A DNA stretch of 64,000 bases from Jejuia sp043557195 (GTDB lineage: Bacteria; Bacteroidota; Bacteroidia; Flavobacteriales; Flavobacteriaceae), in the NCBI GenBank assembly GCA_043557195.1, contig CP121314.1, positions 1 to 64,000 on the forward strand. Direction: 5' to 3'. The translations under genes were made by a program, and so were the position numbers. Positions 53,287 through 62,448 of the stretch are shown in pieces. The notes under the pieces were generated by a model. The model saw nothing but the letters and a program-made list of their open reading frames with translations. It did not search any database and had not been told where the DNA came from. Each line of letters starts with the position of its first letter. The stretch's first letter is position 1.

Positions 53287-54231
53287 TTAACCTTTCTTTT
53301 GGTTCCTGAGTTCTTTTAATATTTCTGGAATCTTTCTAACGTAAGCCATTTCTTTGAATTTTTCTCTCGCTTCTGATGCAGGTGAACCAAAATAGGTTTT
53401 GTTTTCGTCAGTAGAATGCCCTAATCCAGATTGAGCATATAATTCTGTTCCCTTAGCTATAGTAATACCACTTTTAACTCCTACCTGCCCCCAAATTGTT
53501 ACATTATCTTCAACTATCACACATCCCGCAATACCTGTTTGTGAGGCTATTAGACATTGCTTTCCTAAAACAGTATCATGTCCGATTTGAATTTGATTAT
53601 CGAGTTTTGACCCCTCACCTATTCTTGTATCGGCAGTAACACCTCTATCAATAGTACATGCTGCTCCTATATCGACATTGTTTTCGATAACGACACGCCC
53701 TCCAGATTTTAGTCTATCATACCCTTCAGGTCGCTTTTTGTAATAAAAGGCATTTGCCCCTAAAACAGTTCCTGCATGTATTGTTACATTATCCCCTATA
53801 ACTGTATCATCATAAATACTAACATTAGAATGTATGATGCAATTATTGCCAATAACAACATTGTTACCTATAAAACAATTAGGCTGAATTATTGTGTTTC
53901 TGCCAATTACTGCGGTATTAGAAACAGGAGTCTCAGAACCTTTAAAAGGCTTATAAATATTGGTAAGTTTATTAAAATCTCTAAATGGATCATCACTTAT
54001 AAGCAATGCTTTTCCGTCGGGACATTCCACTTTTTTATTAATCAAAACAATGGTGGCAGCAGATTGCAGTGCTTTATCATAATACTTTGGATGATCTACA
54101 AAAACAATATCACCTGGTTCAACCACATGAATTTCATTCATTCCTAAAACCGGAAAATCGGCATCACCAACAAATTCACAATCTATTAATTGTGCTATTT
54201 CAGCTAGAGTGTGTGGTTTGTGAAATTTCAT
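53287..54231 (-). CDS. LpxD-like hexapeptide-repeat acyltransferase (second copy)
   Basis: A 314-residue left-handed beta-helix protein with an N-terminal LpxD-like domain and hexapeptide repeats from about residue 105 (VIGRNTIIQPNCFIGNNVVI). The LpxD-type catalytic His is kept (H218 in IQIGHD), and DIGAACTIDRG matches the canonical protein. It is shorter and more divergent than the lpxD at 57600-58625 in the same cluster. It may acylate UDP-sugar intermediates of lipid A with a different acyl chain or act on another sugar; I cannot tell. Confidence 0.85.
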   Translation of the reverse strand: MKFHKPHTLAEIAQLIDCEFVGDADFPVLGMNEIHVVEPGDIVFVDHPKYYDKALQSAATIVLINKKVECPDGKALLISDDPFRDFNKLTNIYKPFKGSETPVSNTAVIGRNTIIQPNCFIGNNVVIGNNCIIHSNVSIYDDTVIGDNVTIHAGTVLGANAFYYKKRPEGYDRLKSGGRVVIENNVDIGAACTIDRGVTADTRIGEGSKLDNQIQIGHDTVLGKQCLIASQTGIAGCVIVEDNVTIWGQVGVKSGITIAKGTELYAQSGLGHSTDENKTYFGSPASEAREKFKEMAYVRKIPEILKELRNQKKG

Positions 54232-54234
54232 GTA

Positions 54235-54843
54235 TTACAATTCTTTAAATGAGGCGTTGATATACTCAAAAGTGTTTTCGTATTTTTTTCTCCTGTCATT
54301 CATTGTCCAATTCATGAGCATATAAATATTTTCTTCACCTTCAACAAAACCTACAACATAGAAAAAATCTAATCCATCAATAACACCTTCCATTTTAAAT
54401 TGTCTTGCGGGTAAGTTATTAATATCAACTAAGCCATAATCCTGAAATTTAATTTTATCAATAACTTCACGGAACATTTTTTTCTGCACATTCGTATAAT
54501 TCTCTATAGGGGAAAGTTCGTCATCATATTCACCAAACTCTTTAAATCCAACAATAAACTCTTCCTTATTTTCCTCTATAACAACAGTATAGGTTTCTTT
54601 AAAGATATTAGCATATTCTAAAGATGCCTCGTCATGAAGACTAGGCATATTTTTCATGTACTTTGGAATGCTTACTTCAAAAAGACTGTCAATAGTAACG
54701 GTTGAAAAATTACTAGCAGATACTGATTCTGGTTGGTTTGATGCTGCCGATATACTTTCAGCTGCTTCTTTTATCTTTTCGATACAACTGGTAAAAGCAA
54801 AGAAAACGAAGATAATAAAAGCATATTTAAATATATGTTTCAT
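54235..54843 (-). CDS. Lipoprotein of unknown function
   Basis: A 202-residue lipoprotein: MKHIFKYAFIIFVFFAFTSC, Cys20 as the lipidation site. The mature chain starts with an Ala/Ser/Glu-rich linker and then a domain with VSIPKYMKNMPSLHDEASLE and QFKMEGVIDGLDFFYVVGF. It resembles Bacteroidota proteins of unassigned role. It overlaps efp by one base and is followed 3 bp later by the second lpxD gene, so it is part of the lipid A/efp operon. Confidence 0.75.
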   Translation of the reverse strand: MKHIFKYAFIIFVFFAFTSCIEKIKEAAESISAASNQPESVSASNFSTVTIDSLFEVSIPKYMKNMPSLHDEASLEYANIFKETYTVVIEENKEEFIVGFKEFGEYDDELSPIENYTNVQKKMFREVIDKIKFQDYGLVDINNLPARQFKMEGVIDGLDFFYVVGFVEGEENIYMLMNWTMNDRRKKYENTFEYINASFKEL

Positions 54844-55409
54844 TATTCTTTAACACGTTCTTTGTAAGTCCCCTTATCTGTTTCTATCTTAATTTTATCA
54901 CCTTCGTTAATAAATAAAGGTACATTTACACTAGCCCCTGTTTCAACTGTTGCCGGCTTAGTTGCATTTGTAGCAGTATTTCCTTTAACACCTGGCTCTG
55001 TATGTGTAACTTCTAAAATTACACTTGCTGGCATCTCCACAGAAAGTGGCATGTTATCTTCAGAGTTAATGATTACCGTTACTATCTCACCTTCTTTCAT
55101 TAAATCAGGCCTATCTAAAGCGGCCTCTAATAAACGAATTTGGGTATAGTCGGCTTCATTCATAAAATGATAAAATTCACCATCATTATATAAATATTGA
55201 AATTTATGGGTTTCAACACGTACATCGTCCAATTTATGTCCTGCAGAAAAGGTGTTATCTATAACTTTTCCATTGGTCACACTCTTTAATTTTGTTCTTA
55301 CAAATGCTGGACCTTTTCCTGGTTTCACATGTAAAAACTCAATGATTTTATAAATATCATTGTTATATCTAATACATAATCCGTTTCGTATATCTGATGT
55401 TGTTGCCAT
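54843..55409 (-). CDS. efp: Elongation factor P
   Basis: A 188-residue EF-P with the usual three beta-barrel domains. The modification-loop lysine is K32 in VKPGKGPAFVRTK. It helps ribosomes stalled at consecutive prolines. It lies between lpxA and a lipoprotein gene; the efp-lpxA link is common in Flavobacteria. The gene overlaps the next by one base. Confidence 0.95.
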   Translation of the reverse strand: MATTSDIRNGLCIRYNNDIYKIIEFLHVKPGKGPAFVRTKLKSVTNGKVIDNTFSAGHKLDDVRVETHKFQYLYNDGEFYHFMNEADYTQIRLLEAALDRPDLMKEGEIVTVIINSEDNMPLSVEMPASVILEVTHTEPGVKGNTATNATKPATVETGASVNVPLFINEGDKIKIETDKGTYKERVKE

Positions 55410-55413
55410 TTAT

Positions 55414-56199
55414 TTAATTTGATTTAAAATATCCTTTCATAATACCTCTATGTGAATTCTTTATAAACTGAAGTACCTCATCACGTTCTGGAGTTGCTTC
55501 CATTTCTGCTTCAATTATTTCTGAAGCCTGAGTATTGTTGTAGTTTTTCTGATACAATATTCTATATATATCTTGAATTTCCCTGATTTTTTCCGTGGTA
55601 AAACCTCTTCGCCTAAGTCCAACTGAATTGATTCCAACATAAGACAAGGGCTCTCTAGCAGCTTTTACATAAGGAGGTACATCTTTTCTAACTAAAGAAC
55701 CTCCAGTTACAAAAGCATGATTTCCAACTGATACAAATTGATGAACAGCTGTCATACCCGCCAAAACCACATAATCACCAACATTAATATGTCCCGCTAG
55801 CGTACTATTATTTGAAAAAATACAATTGTTACCAACAATACAATCGTGTGCTATATGACAATAAGCCATAATTAAACAATTATCTCCAATAACTGTTTTC
55901 ATTCTATCGGCTGTACCTCGATTGATAGTAACACATTCTCTAATAGTAACGTTATTACCAATTTCAACCGTTGTGTCCTCATCATTATACTTCAAATCTT
56001 GAGGAACAGCCGAAATTACAGAACCAGGAAAAATATTGCAATTCTTTCCAATACGAGCGCCTTCCATAATGGTTACGTTGCTTCCAATCCACGTGCCTTC
56101 TCCAATTACAACATTATTATTTATAGTTGTAAAAGGCTCAATCACCACATTTTTAGCGATTTTAGCGCCAGGATGTACATATGCTAAAGGTTGATTCAT
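55414..56199 (-). CDS. lpxA: Acyl-ACP--UDP-N-acetylglucosamine O-acyltransferase
   Basis: A 261-residue LpxA, with hexapeptide repeats from residue 4 to about 190 (VHPGAKIAKNVVIEPFTTI, then IAHDCIVGNNCIFSNNSTLA with the catalytic His) and a helical C-terminus (EKIREIQDIYRILYQKNY). It transfers a 3-hydroxyacyl chain to UDP-GlcNAc, the first step of lipid A synthesis. It sits 7 bp downstream of lpxC/fabZ. Confidence 0.95.
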   Translation of the reverse strand: MNQPLAYVHPGAKIAKNVVIEPFTTINNNVVIGEGTWIGSNVTIMEGARIGKNCNIFPGSVISAVPQDLKYNDEDTTVEIGNNVTIRECVTINRGTADRMKTVIGDNCLIMAYCHIAHDCIVGNNCIFSNNSTLAGHINVGDYVVLAGMTAVHQFVSVGNHAFVTGGSLVRKDVPPYVKAAREPLSYVGINSVGLRRRGFTTEKIREIQDIYRILYQKNYNNTQASEIIEAEMEATPERDEVLQFIKNSHRGIMKGYFKSN

Positions 56200-56206
56200 A
56201 CTTATA

Positions 56207-57613
56207 TTATTTTACTTTTGAAATTTGAGCCATAAGCTCTGCCTCAGCACATAATTTACCATTAGCATAAGCGTAACCCTGCATATGACAAATTCCTCTT
56301 CGTATTGGTGTGATTAAGGAACATTTGAATATTAATGTATCTCCCGGACTTACCTTTCTTTTGAATTTTACATTATCCATTTTCATGAAAAATGTTAGGT
56401 AATTTTCAGGATCAGGAACTGTACTTAAAACTAGAATTCCTCCTGTTTGGGCCATAGCTTCAACAATTAAAACACCCGGCATCACTGGTGCTCCTGGAAA
56501 GTGACCTTTAAAGAATTCCTCATTCATGGTAACGTTTTTCATCCCTACCACATGGTTCTCAGTAAGCTCAAACACTTTATCTAAAAGTAAAAATGGTTGA
56601 CGATGTGGTAACATATTCATAATTTGAGTAACGTCCATTAAAGGCTCTTGATTCAAATCTATGTTAGGCACATTATTACGCCTTTCGTTTTTTATAATTT
56701 TAGATAACTTTTTGGCAAACTGGGTATTAACAAAATGCCCAGGTTTGTTTGCTATAACTTTACCTCGAATTCTTGTTCCAACCAAAGCTAAGTCACCAAG
56801 AACATCTAACAGCTTGTGTCTCGCAGCTTCATTGGGGTGATGTAAGGTTAAATTATCTAAAATGCCATTTGGTTTTACAGCTATATTATCCTTTTTAAAT
56901 GCCGCACGAAGCTTTTCCATTGTTTCTGGTGATAATGGCTTATCAACGTAAACAATAGCATTGTTCAAATCACCACCTTTTATCAAACCATGTTCTAACA
57001 ACATTTCAATCTCATGTAAAAAACTGAATGTTCTAGAGTTAGCAATTTCATCTTTAAAATCGGATATCTGATTTAAGGTTGCATTCTGTGTTCCTAAAAC
57101 TTTTGTGCCAAAATCTACCATTGTAGTAATTTGATATTCTTTGGCTGGCATTACTAAAATTTCACTTCCACTTTCTTCATCTGTATAAGAAATAACATCA
57201 GATACAACAAATTCTTCCCTCGTAGCATCCAATTCAACTATACCCGCTTCTTCTATGGCTTCAATGAAAAATTTTGATGAACCGTCCATAATAGGCGGTT
57301 CAGATGCATTTAGTTCAATAATCGCATTGTCAACATCTAATCCTACCAATGCTGCAAGCACATGTTCTGAAGTTTGAATAACAACACCATTTTTTTCTAA
57401 ACAAGTGCCTCTTTGTGTGTTAGTAACATAATTGGCATCTGCCTCAATAACAGGAGCTCCTTCCAAATCTACACGCTTGAAAGCTAATCCAAAATTAGCT
57501 GTTGTAGGCTTAAAAGTTAATGTTACATTTTTACCAGTGTGTAGACCTACTCCAGTAAGTGACACTTCGTTTTTTATAGTTTTTTGTTTGTTTTTAGTAT
57601 TAACTATTGCCAT
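56207..57613 (-). CDS. lpxC/fabZ: LpxC-FabZ fusion (deacetylase / 3-hydroxyacyl-ACP dehydratase)
   Basis: A 468-residue fusion characteristic of Bacteroidota. LpxC (about 1-310) shows the zinc ligands H84 (in SEHVLAAL, next to E83) and H266 with D270 (in ARHKLLDVLGD). FabZ (about 325-468) shows LPHRQPFLLLDKV at 335-347 and the catalytic H371 and E385 in the segment from GHFPG to VEAM. It couples the committed lipid A step with fatty acid elongation. It overlaps the upstream lpxD by 14 bp. Confidence 0.96.
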   Translation of the reverse strand: MAIVNTKNKQKTIKNEVSLTGVGLHTGKNVTLTFKPTTANFGLAFKRVDLEGAPVIEADANYVTNTQRGTCLEKNGVVIQTSEHVLAALVGLDVDNAIIELNASEPPIMDGSSKFFIEAIEEAGIVELDATREEFVVSDVISYTDEESGSEILVMPAKEYQITTMVDFGTKVLGTQNATLNQISDFKDEIANSRTFSFLHEIEMLLEHGLIKGGDLNNAIVYVDKPLSPETMEKLRAAFKKDNIAVKPNGILDNLTLHHPNEAARHKLLDVLGDLALVGTRIRGKVIANKPGHFVNTQFAKKLSKIIKNERRNNVPNIDLNQEPLMDVTQIMNMLPHRQPFLLLDKVFELTENHVVGMKNVTMNEEFFKGHFPGAPVMPGVLIVEAMAQTGGILVLSTVPDPENYLTFFMKMDNVKFKRKVSPGDTLIFKCSLITPIRRGICHMQGYAYANGKLCAEAELMAQISKVK

Positions 57614-58625
57614 AGCTCTTTTCTATATCATTAAATTTTTTGATAATTTTTGGCAAGTTTTTAAAGTGCACATAAGACTTGTTATAGTCACCATAAGCTA
57701 ATGCTGGTGAGCCCTGTAACACCTCATTATCCCTCACATTTCTGCCAATTCCTGATTGTGCTTGTATCTTAACATTATCACCAATTGTAATGTGCCCTAC
57801 AATACCAACTTGACCACCAATTTGACAGTTTTCTCCAATTTTAGTTGATCCCGCAATCCCAGTTTGAGCAGCAATCACCGTGTTTTTACCTATTTCAACA
57901 TTATGTGCAATTTGAATTTGATTATCTAATTTCACTCCTCTTCGTATTACTGTTGAGCCTAATGTAGCTCTATCTATTGTAGTAGCCGCACCAATATCAA
58001 CAAAATCTTCCAAAATCACATTACCTGTTTGTGGTACTTTTTGGTATTCGCCTTTTTCATTGGGAGCAAATCCAAATCCGTCAGCACCTATAATAGCACC
58101 AGAATTGATAACACAATGGTTTCCTATAACACATTCAGAATAAATTTTGGCACCTGCAAAAATTATCGTGTTATCACCAATTTTTACATTATCACCTATA
58201 TATGAATTCGGAAACACTTTTACATTTTCACCAATGGTAACATTTTCACCTATATATGAGAATGCTCCTATATATATGTTTTCTCCATGTGAAGACGATT
58301 CTGCAATAAACGAAGGCTGTTCTATACCAAATTTATTAAGCTTTACCTGATTGTAGTATTCTAGAAGCTTAGAAAACGATTTATAAGCATCTTCAACCTT
58401 TATTAAAGTTGTTGTGATATCGTCTTCTGGCTCAAAAGTTCTATTAACTATGGTGATAGAAGCTTTGGTTGAATATATAAAAGAGGTGTACTTAGGATTG
58501 GCTAAAAACGTTAACGCTCCTTCTACACCCTCTTCAATTTTTGCAAGTTTTGATACTTTAACATCTGCATCTCCAACAATATCTCCTTCTAAAATATCTG
58601 CTATTTGTTGTGCTGTGAATTTCAC
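57600..58625 (-). CDS. lpxD: UDP-3-O-(3-hydroxyacyl)glucosamine N-acyltransferase
   Basis: A 341-residue canonical LpxD: N-terminal UDP-binding domain (MKFTAQQIADILEGDIVGDA), hexapeptide beta-helix from about residue 105, and catalytic H241 in IQIAHN. The C-terminal helix (FKNLPKIIKKFNDIEKSYGNS) is typical. It adds the second acyl chain in lipid A synthesis and is first of the lpxD-lpxC/fabZ-lpxA-efp run, 131 bp from the HD gene upstream. Confidence 0.94.
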   Translation of the reverse strand: MKFTAQQIADILEGDIVGDADVKVSKLAKIEEGVEGALTFLANPKYTSFIYSTKASITIVNRTFEPEDDITTTLIKVEDAYKSFSKLLEYYNQVKLNKFGIEQPSFIAESSSHGENIYIGAFSYIGENVTIGENVKVFPNSYIGDNVKIGDNTIIFAGAKIYSECVIGNHCVINSGAIIGADGFGFAPNEKGEYQKVPQTGNVILEDFVDIGAATTIDRATLGSTVIRRGVKLDNQIQIAHNVEIGKNTVIAAQTGIAGSTKIGENCQIGGQVGIVGHITIGDNVKIQAQSGIGRNVRDNEVLQGSPALAYGDYNKSYVHFKNLPKIIKKFNDIEKSYGNS

Positions 58626-58756
58626 ACGAGTTGAGTTAGTTGTGTTTGATTAATTTGAGCAAAAATAGGAAAAATGTGCCAAAGTTATAACGTGTTGTTT
58701 TTTAAGATATTCTATGGTTGTGAACAATTCTATAACAAGAATTACAAATGTTTATC

Positions 58757-59968
58757 TTATTTAGGATAACACATATAATATTTTGTTACTGGCTTTGATA
58801 AAGCTTTTAGATTCAGATGATCTGATGCCTTTACAATATCTTGAATTTTACCAGATTTATACAAAATATTGATGTTTTGTTTTTTAGTTTGGTAGGCTTG
58901 ATTAAGAATTTCACCTGAAAACACGAAATACTTGGCTTCGCTTTCAGATAGATTATGAAGTTCCATTAAGTTTTTCATATGTTTTTCCAAATCTTTAGAT
59001 TTTATTGGCCTATTCTTTATTTTTATCTTCAGTAATGTTCTGTTTATAATCATTTGGCATAAATTGCTCAAGACAAAATCATCATGATCCTTCCATAATT
59101 TCATGGCAGATACAATATCATAATCATCTAATTCATAAAATATATCAAGTGTATCATTTGTAAAGTTTTCAAAGGAAATATCATTCTTAAAAAAATATTT
59201 AAGTGCTGCACTTGCATGTAGCTCAACCCCCATATTTGTTAGTTCTTTTGCTCTAGAGAGTACACGTATTAATAATTGTTCTGCTACTAAGCCTGTTTTA
59301 TGTAAATACACTTGCCAATACATAAAACGCCGTGCAATAATAAACTTCTCTACACTATAAATACCTTTTTCTTCTACTACTAAGTTATCATCTACAACAT
59401 TTAACATTGTAATTAAACGCTCACTATTTACATTTCCTTCAGCAACACCTGTGTAAAAACTGTCCCGCTTTAAATAGTCTGCCCTATCAATATCTAACTG
59501 ACTAGAAATAAGCTGACACATAAACGTGCGTTCATATTCACCTTTGAAAATTTTAATCGCAAGCGTTAAACTTCCGTTAAATTCTTCATTCAGGCGCTCC
59601 ATAAATAACAGCGAAATTTGCTCATGCGAAAGACCATTTACTATACTATGCTCCATAGCATGCGAAAATGGACCGTGACCAATATCATGCAACAAAATTG
59701 CTACATATAGGGCTTCTTCTTCTTCTTTAGAAACTGTAACTCCCTTATAACGAAGTATATTGATGGCTTTCTGCATTAAATACACACAACCAATAGCATG
59801 ATGAAAACGCGTATGATGCGCTCCTGGATATACTAAATGAGACATCCCCATTTGGGTAATCCGCCTTAAGCGTTGAAAGTATTTATGTTGAATAAGATCA
59901 AAAATTAGCGAATTTGGAATAGTAATAAATCCGTAAATTGGGTCGTTTAGTATTTTAAGTTTATTCAA
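58757..59968 (-). CDS. HD domain-containing phosphohydrolase
   Basis: A 403-residue HD-superfamily protein related to dNTP triphosphohydrolases. Metal-binding residues are visible: H56/H57 in HTRFHHAIG, H94-D95 in LLHDIGHGPFSHAMEH, and a later aspartate in SQLDIDRADYLKRD. Substrate is unknown; the family includes dGTPases and related nucleotide hydrolases. It is monocistronic and diverges from porX, with an 83 bp promoter region between them. Confidence 0.87.
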   Translation of the reverse strand: MNKLKILNDPIYGFITIPNSLIFDLIQHKYFQRLRRITQMGMSHLVYPGAHHTRFHHAIGCVYLMQKAINILRYKGVTVSKEEEEALYVAILLHDIGHGPFSHAMEHSIVNGLSHEQISLLFMERLNEEFNGSLTLAIKIFKGEYERTFMCQLISSQLDIDRADYLKRDSFYTGVAEGNVNSERLITMLNVVDDNLVVEEKGIYSVEKFIIARRFMYWQVYLHKTGLVAEQLLIRVLSRAKELTNMGVELHASAALKYFFKNDISFENFTNDTLDIFYELDDYDIVSAMKLWKDHDDFVLSNLCQMIINRTLLKIKIKNRPIKSKDLEKHMKNLMELHNLSESEAKYFVFSGEILNQAYQTKKQNINILYKSGKIQDIVKASDHLNLKALSKPVTKYYMCYPK

Positions 59969-60051
59969 ACTTTTTAATCTTTACATTAATTATTACAAAT
60001 ATAAATATATGATGTCCAACTTTTGGGCACTACCACATAAAATAAAACAGC

Positions 60052-61599
60052 ATGATACATATACTTTGGGTTGATGACGAAATAGATTTACTAAAACCAC
60101 ACATTTTATTCCTCGAAAAGAAAAACTATAAAGTTACCACATGCAACAGTGGCACTGAAGCGATTGATATTATAGAAGACACTAATTTTGATATCGTTTT
60201 TTTGGATGAAAACATGCCGGGGCTTACGGGTTTAGAAACACTAAATGAAATAAAAGAGAAAAAAGACAGTATTCCTGTAGTGATGATTACAAAAAGTGAG
60301 GAAGAGTATATAATGGAAGAAGCTATTGGTAATAAAATAGCTGATTATTTGATAAAGCCTGTAAACCCAAATCAAATATTACTGAGTTTAAAAAAGAATT
60401 TAGACCACTCCAGATTAGTTTCTGAAAAAACAACATCAAATTATCAACAAGAGTTTAGAAAAATAGCTATGGACATGGCTATGGTAAACTCCTATGAAGA
60501 CTGGGTGAATTTGTATCAAAAATTGATTTATTGGGAAATTCAGCTCGAGGATATTGAAGATGTTGGTATGTTTGAAATTTTAGAATCACAAAAAACTGAA
60601 GCTAATATTCAGTTTGGTAAATTTATAGATAAAAACTATCCCAATTGGTTTGATAATAATAATGATGCTCCAATAATGTCCCACACGCTATTTAAAGAAA
60701 AAATTATGCCTGAGTTAAGCAAGGAGCAACCTACGCTTTTGGTTGTGGTAGACAACTTAAGGTACGATCAGTGGAAGGTGTTTGAGCCTGTAATTAACAA
60801 CTATTACAAAAAAGAACAAGAAGAAGCTTTCTTTAGTATTCTACCAACGGCTACTCAATATGCAAGAAACGCCATTTTTTCAGGTTTAATGCCAAGTGAT
60901 ATGGAAAAACTATACCCACAATACTGGAAAAATGACACCGATGAAGGTGGGAAAAATTTGCATGAAGCCGATTTTTTAGAAAGCCAAATGAAGCGTTTGG
61001 GGTTAAGTAATTTAAAGTGTGAGTATCATAAAATCACCAATCTAAAAAATGGTAAAAAGCTAGTTGAAAACTTTAAATCTCTAAAAGAAAATGACTTAAC
61101 TGTTGTGGTTTATAACTTTGTGGATATGCTATCGCACGCCAAAACCGAAATGGACGTAGTCAAAGAATTAGCATCAAACGATAAAGCATATCGTTCTCTT
61201 ACATTAAGTTGGTTTAAAAATTCGCCATTATTAGAAATGATACAACAAGCTCAACATTTAGGCTTTAAATTAATTTTAACCACAGACCACGGCACAATAA
61301 ATGTAAAAAACCCATCAAAAGTAATAGGTGATAGAGATACCAGTTTAAATCTTCGCTACAAAACAGGTAGAAGTTTAACTTTTGATAAAAAGGATGTGTT
61401 ACTTGCCGACAACCCAAAAAACATACACTTACCAACAATTAATATGAGTAGTTCTTTTATTTTTGCCAAAGGAGACTTGTTTTTCGCTTACCCAAATAAC
61501 TACAATCACTACGTGAGTTATTACCGAAACACATATCAACATGGAGGTGTTTCATTAGAGGAAATGATCATTCCTTTTACAGTTTTCAATCCTAAATAA
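60052..61599 (+). CDS. porX: PorX: response regulator with PglZ/alkaline phosphatase domain
   Basis: A 515-residue protein with an N-terminal receiver domain (D8, D9, phospho-acceptor D52, T80, K102 in LIKPVNP) and a C-terminal alkaline phosphatase-superfamily PglZ domain (about 150-515; LTTDHGTINV near residue 410 carries metal ligands). PorX pairs with PorY and controls type IX secretion genes in Porphyromonas, and is conserved in Flavobacteriia. No porY is adjacent, as usual. The presence of two T9SS cargo genes in the window agrees with an active system. Confidence 0.9.
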   Translation: MIHILWVDDEIDLLKPHILFLEKKNYKVTTCNSGTEAIDIIEDTNFDIVFLDENMPGLTGLETLNEIKEKKDSIPVVMITKSEEEYIMEEAIGNKIADYLIKPVNPNQILLSLKKNLDHSRLVSEKTTSNYQQEFRKIAMDMAMVNSYEDWVNLYQKLIYWEIQLEDIEDVGMFEILESQKTEANIQFGKFIDKNYPNWFDNNNDAPIMSHTLFKEKIMPELSKEQPTLLVVVDNLRYDQWKVFEPVINNYYKKEQEEAFFSILPTATQYARNAIFSGLMPSDMEKLYPQYWKNDTDEGGKNLHEADFLESQMKRLGLSNLKCEYHKITNLKNGKKLVENFKSLKENDLTVVVYNFVDMLSHAKTEMDVVKELASNDKAYRSLTLSWFKNSPLLEMIQQAQHLGFKLILTTDHGTINVKNPSKVIGDRDTSLNLRYKTGRSLTFDKKDVLLADNPKNIHLPTINMSSSFIFAKGDLFFAYPNNYNHYVSYYRNTYQHGGVSLEEMIIPFTVFNPK

Positions 61600-61631
61600 T
61601 ATCTTTGTAACGCAAAAAACATCGATGAAAT

Positions 61632-61653
61632 ACACTTTTTTTTAGTGTTTTTA
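61632..61653 (+). terminator. Possible terminator after porX
   Basis: A short stem ACACT / AGTGT with a T-rich loop followed by more T residues, about 33 bp after the porX stop. The stem is short, so this is tentative. Confidence 0.4.
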
Positions 61654-61694
61654 AAAATTTATACGTAATATTGCATTAAACTGAATATTCGATT

Positions 61695-62102
61695 TTGGAA
61701 ATTACTTATTGCTTAGATGAAGTTGATGATGTTGCAAAAAAGCTTATTAAGGCTGTAGATTCTAAAACTATTTTGCTTTACGGAGAAATGGGAGTAGGGA
61801 AAACTACACTTGTGAAGAGCATGGCAAAGGCTTTAGGAAGTAGAGATGCAATTAGCAGTCCAACATTTTCAATTGTTAATGAATATGAAATAGAAAACGG
61901 TTTACTTTACCATTTTGATTTATATCGCATAAATGATATTGAGGAAACCTATAATTTTGGAATTGAAGACTATTTATATTCTGAAAATTGGATTTTAATT
62001 GAATGGCCAGAACTAATAAAACCATTGTTAAACGATAAATTTAACACCTTTTTTTTAGCTGAAAAATCAAAAAAATTGAGAAAAATAAAGTTGAAAAAAT
62101 AA
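61695..62102 (+). CDS. tsaE: tRNA threonylcarbamoyladenosine ATPase
   Basis: A 135-residue P-loop ATPase. Walker A is GEMGVGKTTLV (30-40, K36), with SPTFSIVNEYE and FDLYRI later. TsaE is needed for the t6A modification of tRNAs decoding ANN codons. The start codon is TTG at 61695: upstream the frame is closed by a TAA at 61677, and no ATG occurs before the Walker A region. An ATT at 61692 is the only other non-ATG option. It follows porX in the arrangement common in Flavobacteriia. Confidence 0.9.
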   Translation: MEITYCLDEVDDVAKKLIKAVDSKTILLYGEMGVGKTTLVKSMAKALGSRDAISSPTFSIVNEYEIENGLLYHFDLYRINDIEETYNFGIEDYLYSENWILIEWPELIKPLLNDKFNTFFLAEKSKKLRKIKLKK

Positions 62103-62261
62103 AATACAAACTTAACCAAATCGTGAATATAGCATGAGTAAACCAACATAACTCACATATTTTTTTAAAAGATTACGGGAAACCCACAGCGGAAATTTTA
62201 AAAATCAATGTTTTTAACATAATTTTAACATTTTGAAGAAATAGCTACCCTACTCTTTATC

Positions 62262-62269
62262 TAACTTTG
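62262..62269 (+). promoter_or_regulatory. Putative -7 box before the 62305 small ORF
   Basis: TAACTTTG is an exact TAnnTTTG, about 35 bp before the ATG at 62305. A TTG lies 26 bases upstream (62233-62235), longer than usual. The region 62103-62261 otherwise shows nothing I can name. Confidence 0.45.
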
Positions 62270-62304
62270 AGGTAATAATTAATTAATTAAATCCCTTAAA
62301 GAAA

Positions 62305-62448
62305 ATGAAAACAAAAAAGTATGTTATTGCACTAGCAATTTTCGGAGGCATGTTGTTTTTGGCTAATGCTGCAAATCAGTATAATTTAGATGCAGAAAAA
62401 ACAGCATTCATCAAAAAGAAACTTGGAAGAATACCTTCAGGCGGGTAA
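62305..62448 (+). CDS. Small secreted ORF overlapping the next gene
   Basis: A 47-codon ORF starting MKTKKYVIALAIFGGMLF with LANA as a likely signal peptidase site, then a short mature chain ending KKLGRIPSGG. It lies downstream of a TAnnTTTG box and overlaps the first 59 bp of the 62390-62935 gene in a different frame. The signal peptide and upstream promoter support a real gene. It has no recognised domain, and the mature part is about 25 residues. It could also couple translation of the next gene. Confidence 0.5.
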   Translation: MKTKKYVIALAIFGGMLFLANAANQYNLDAEKTAFIKKKLGRIPSGG

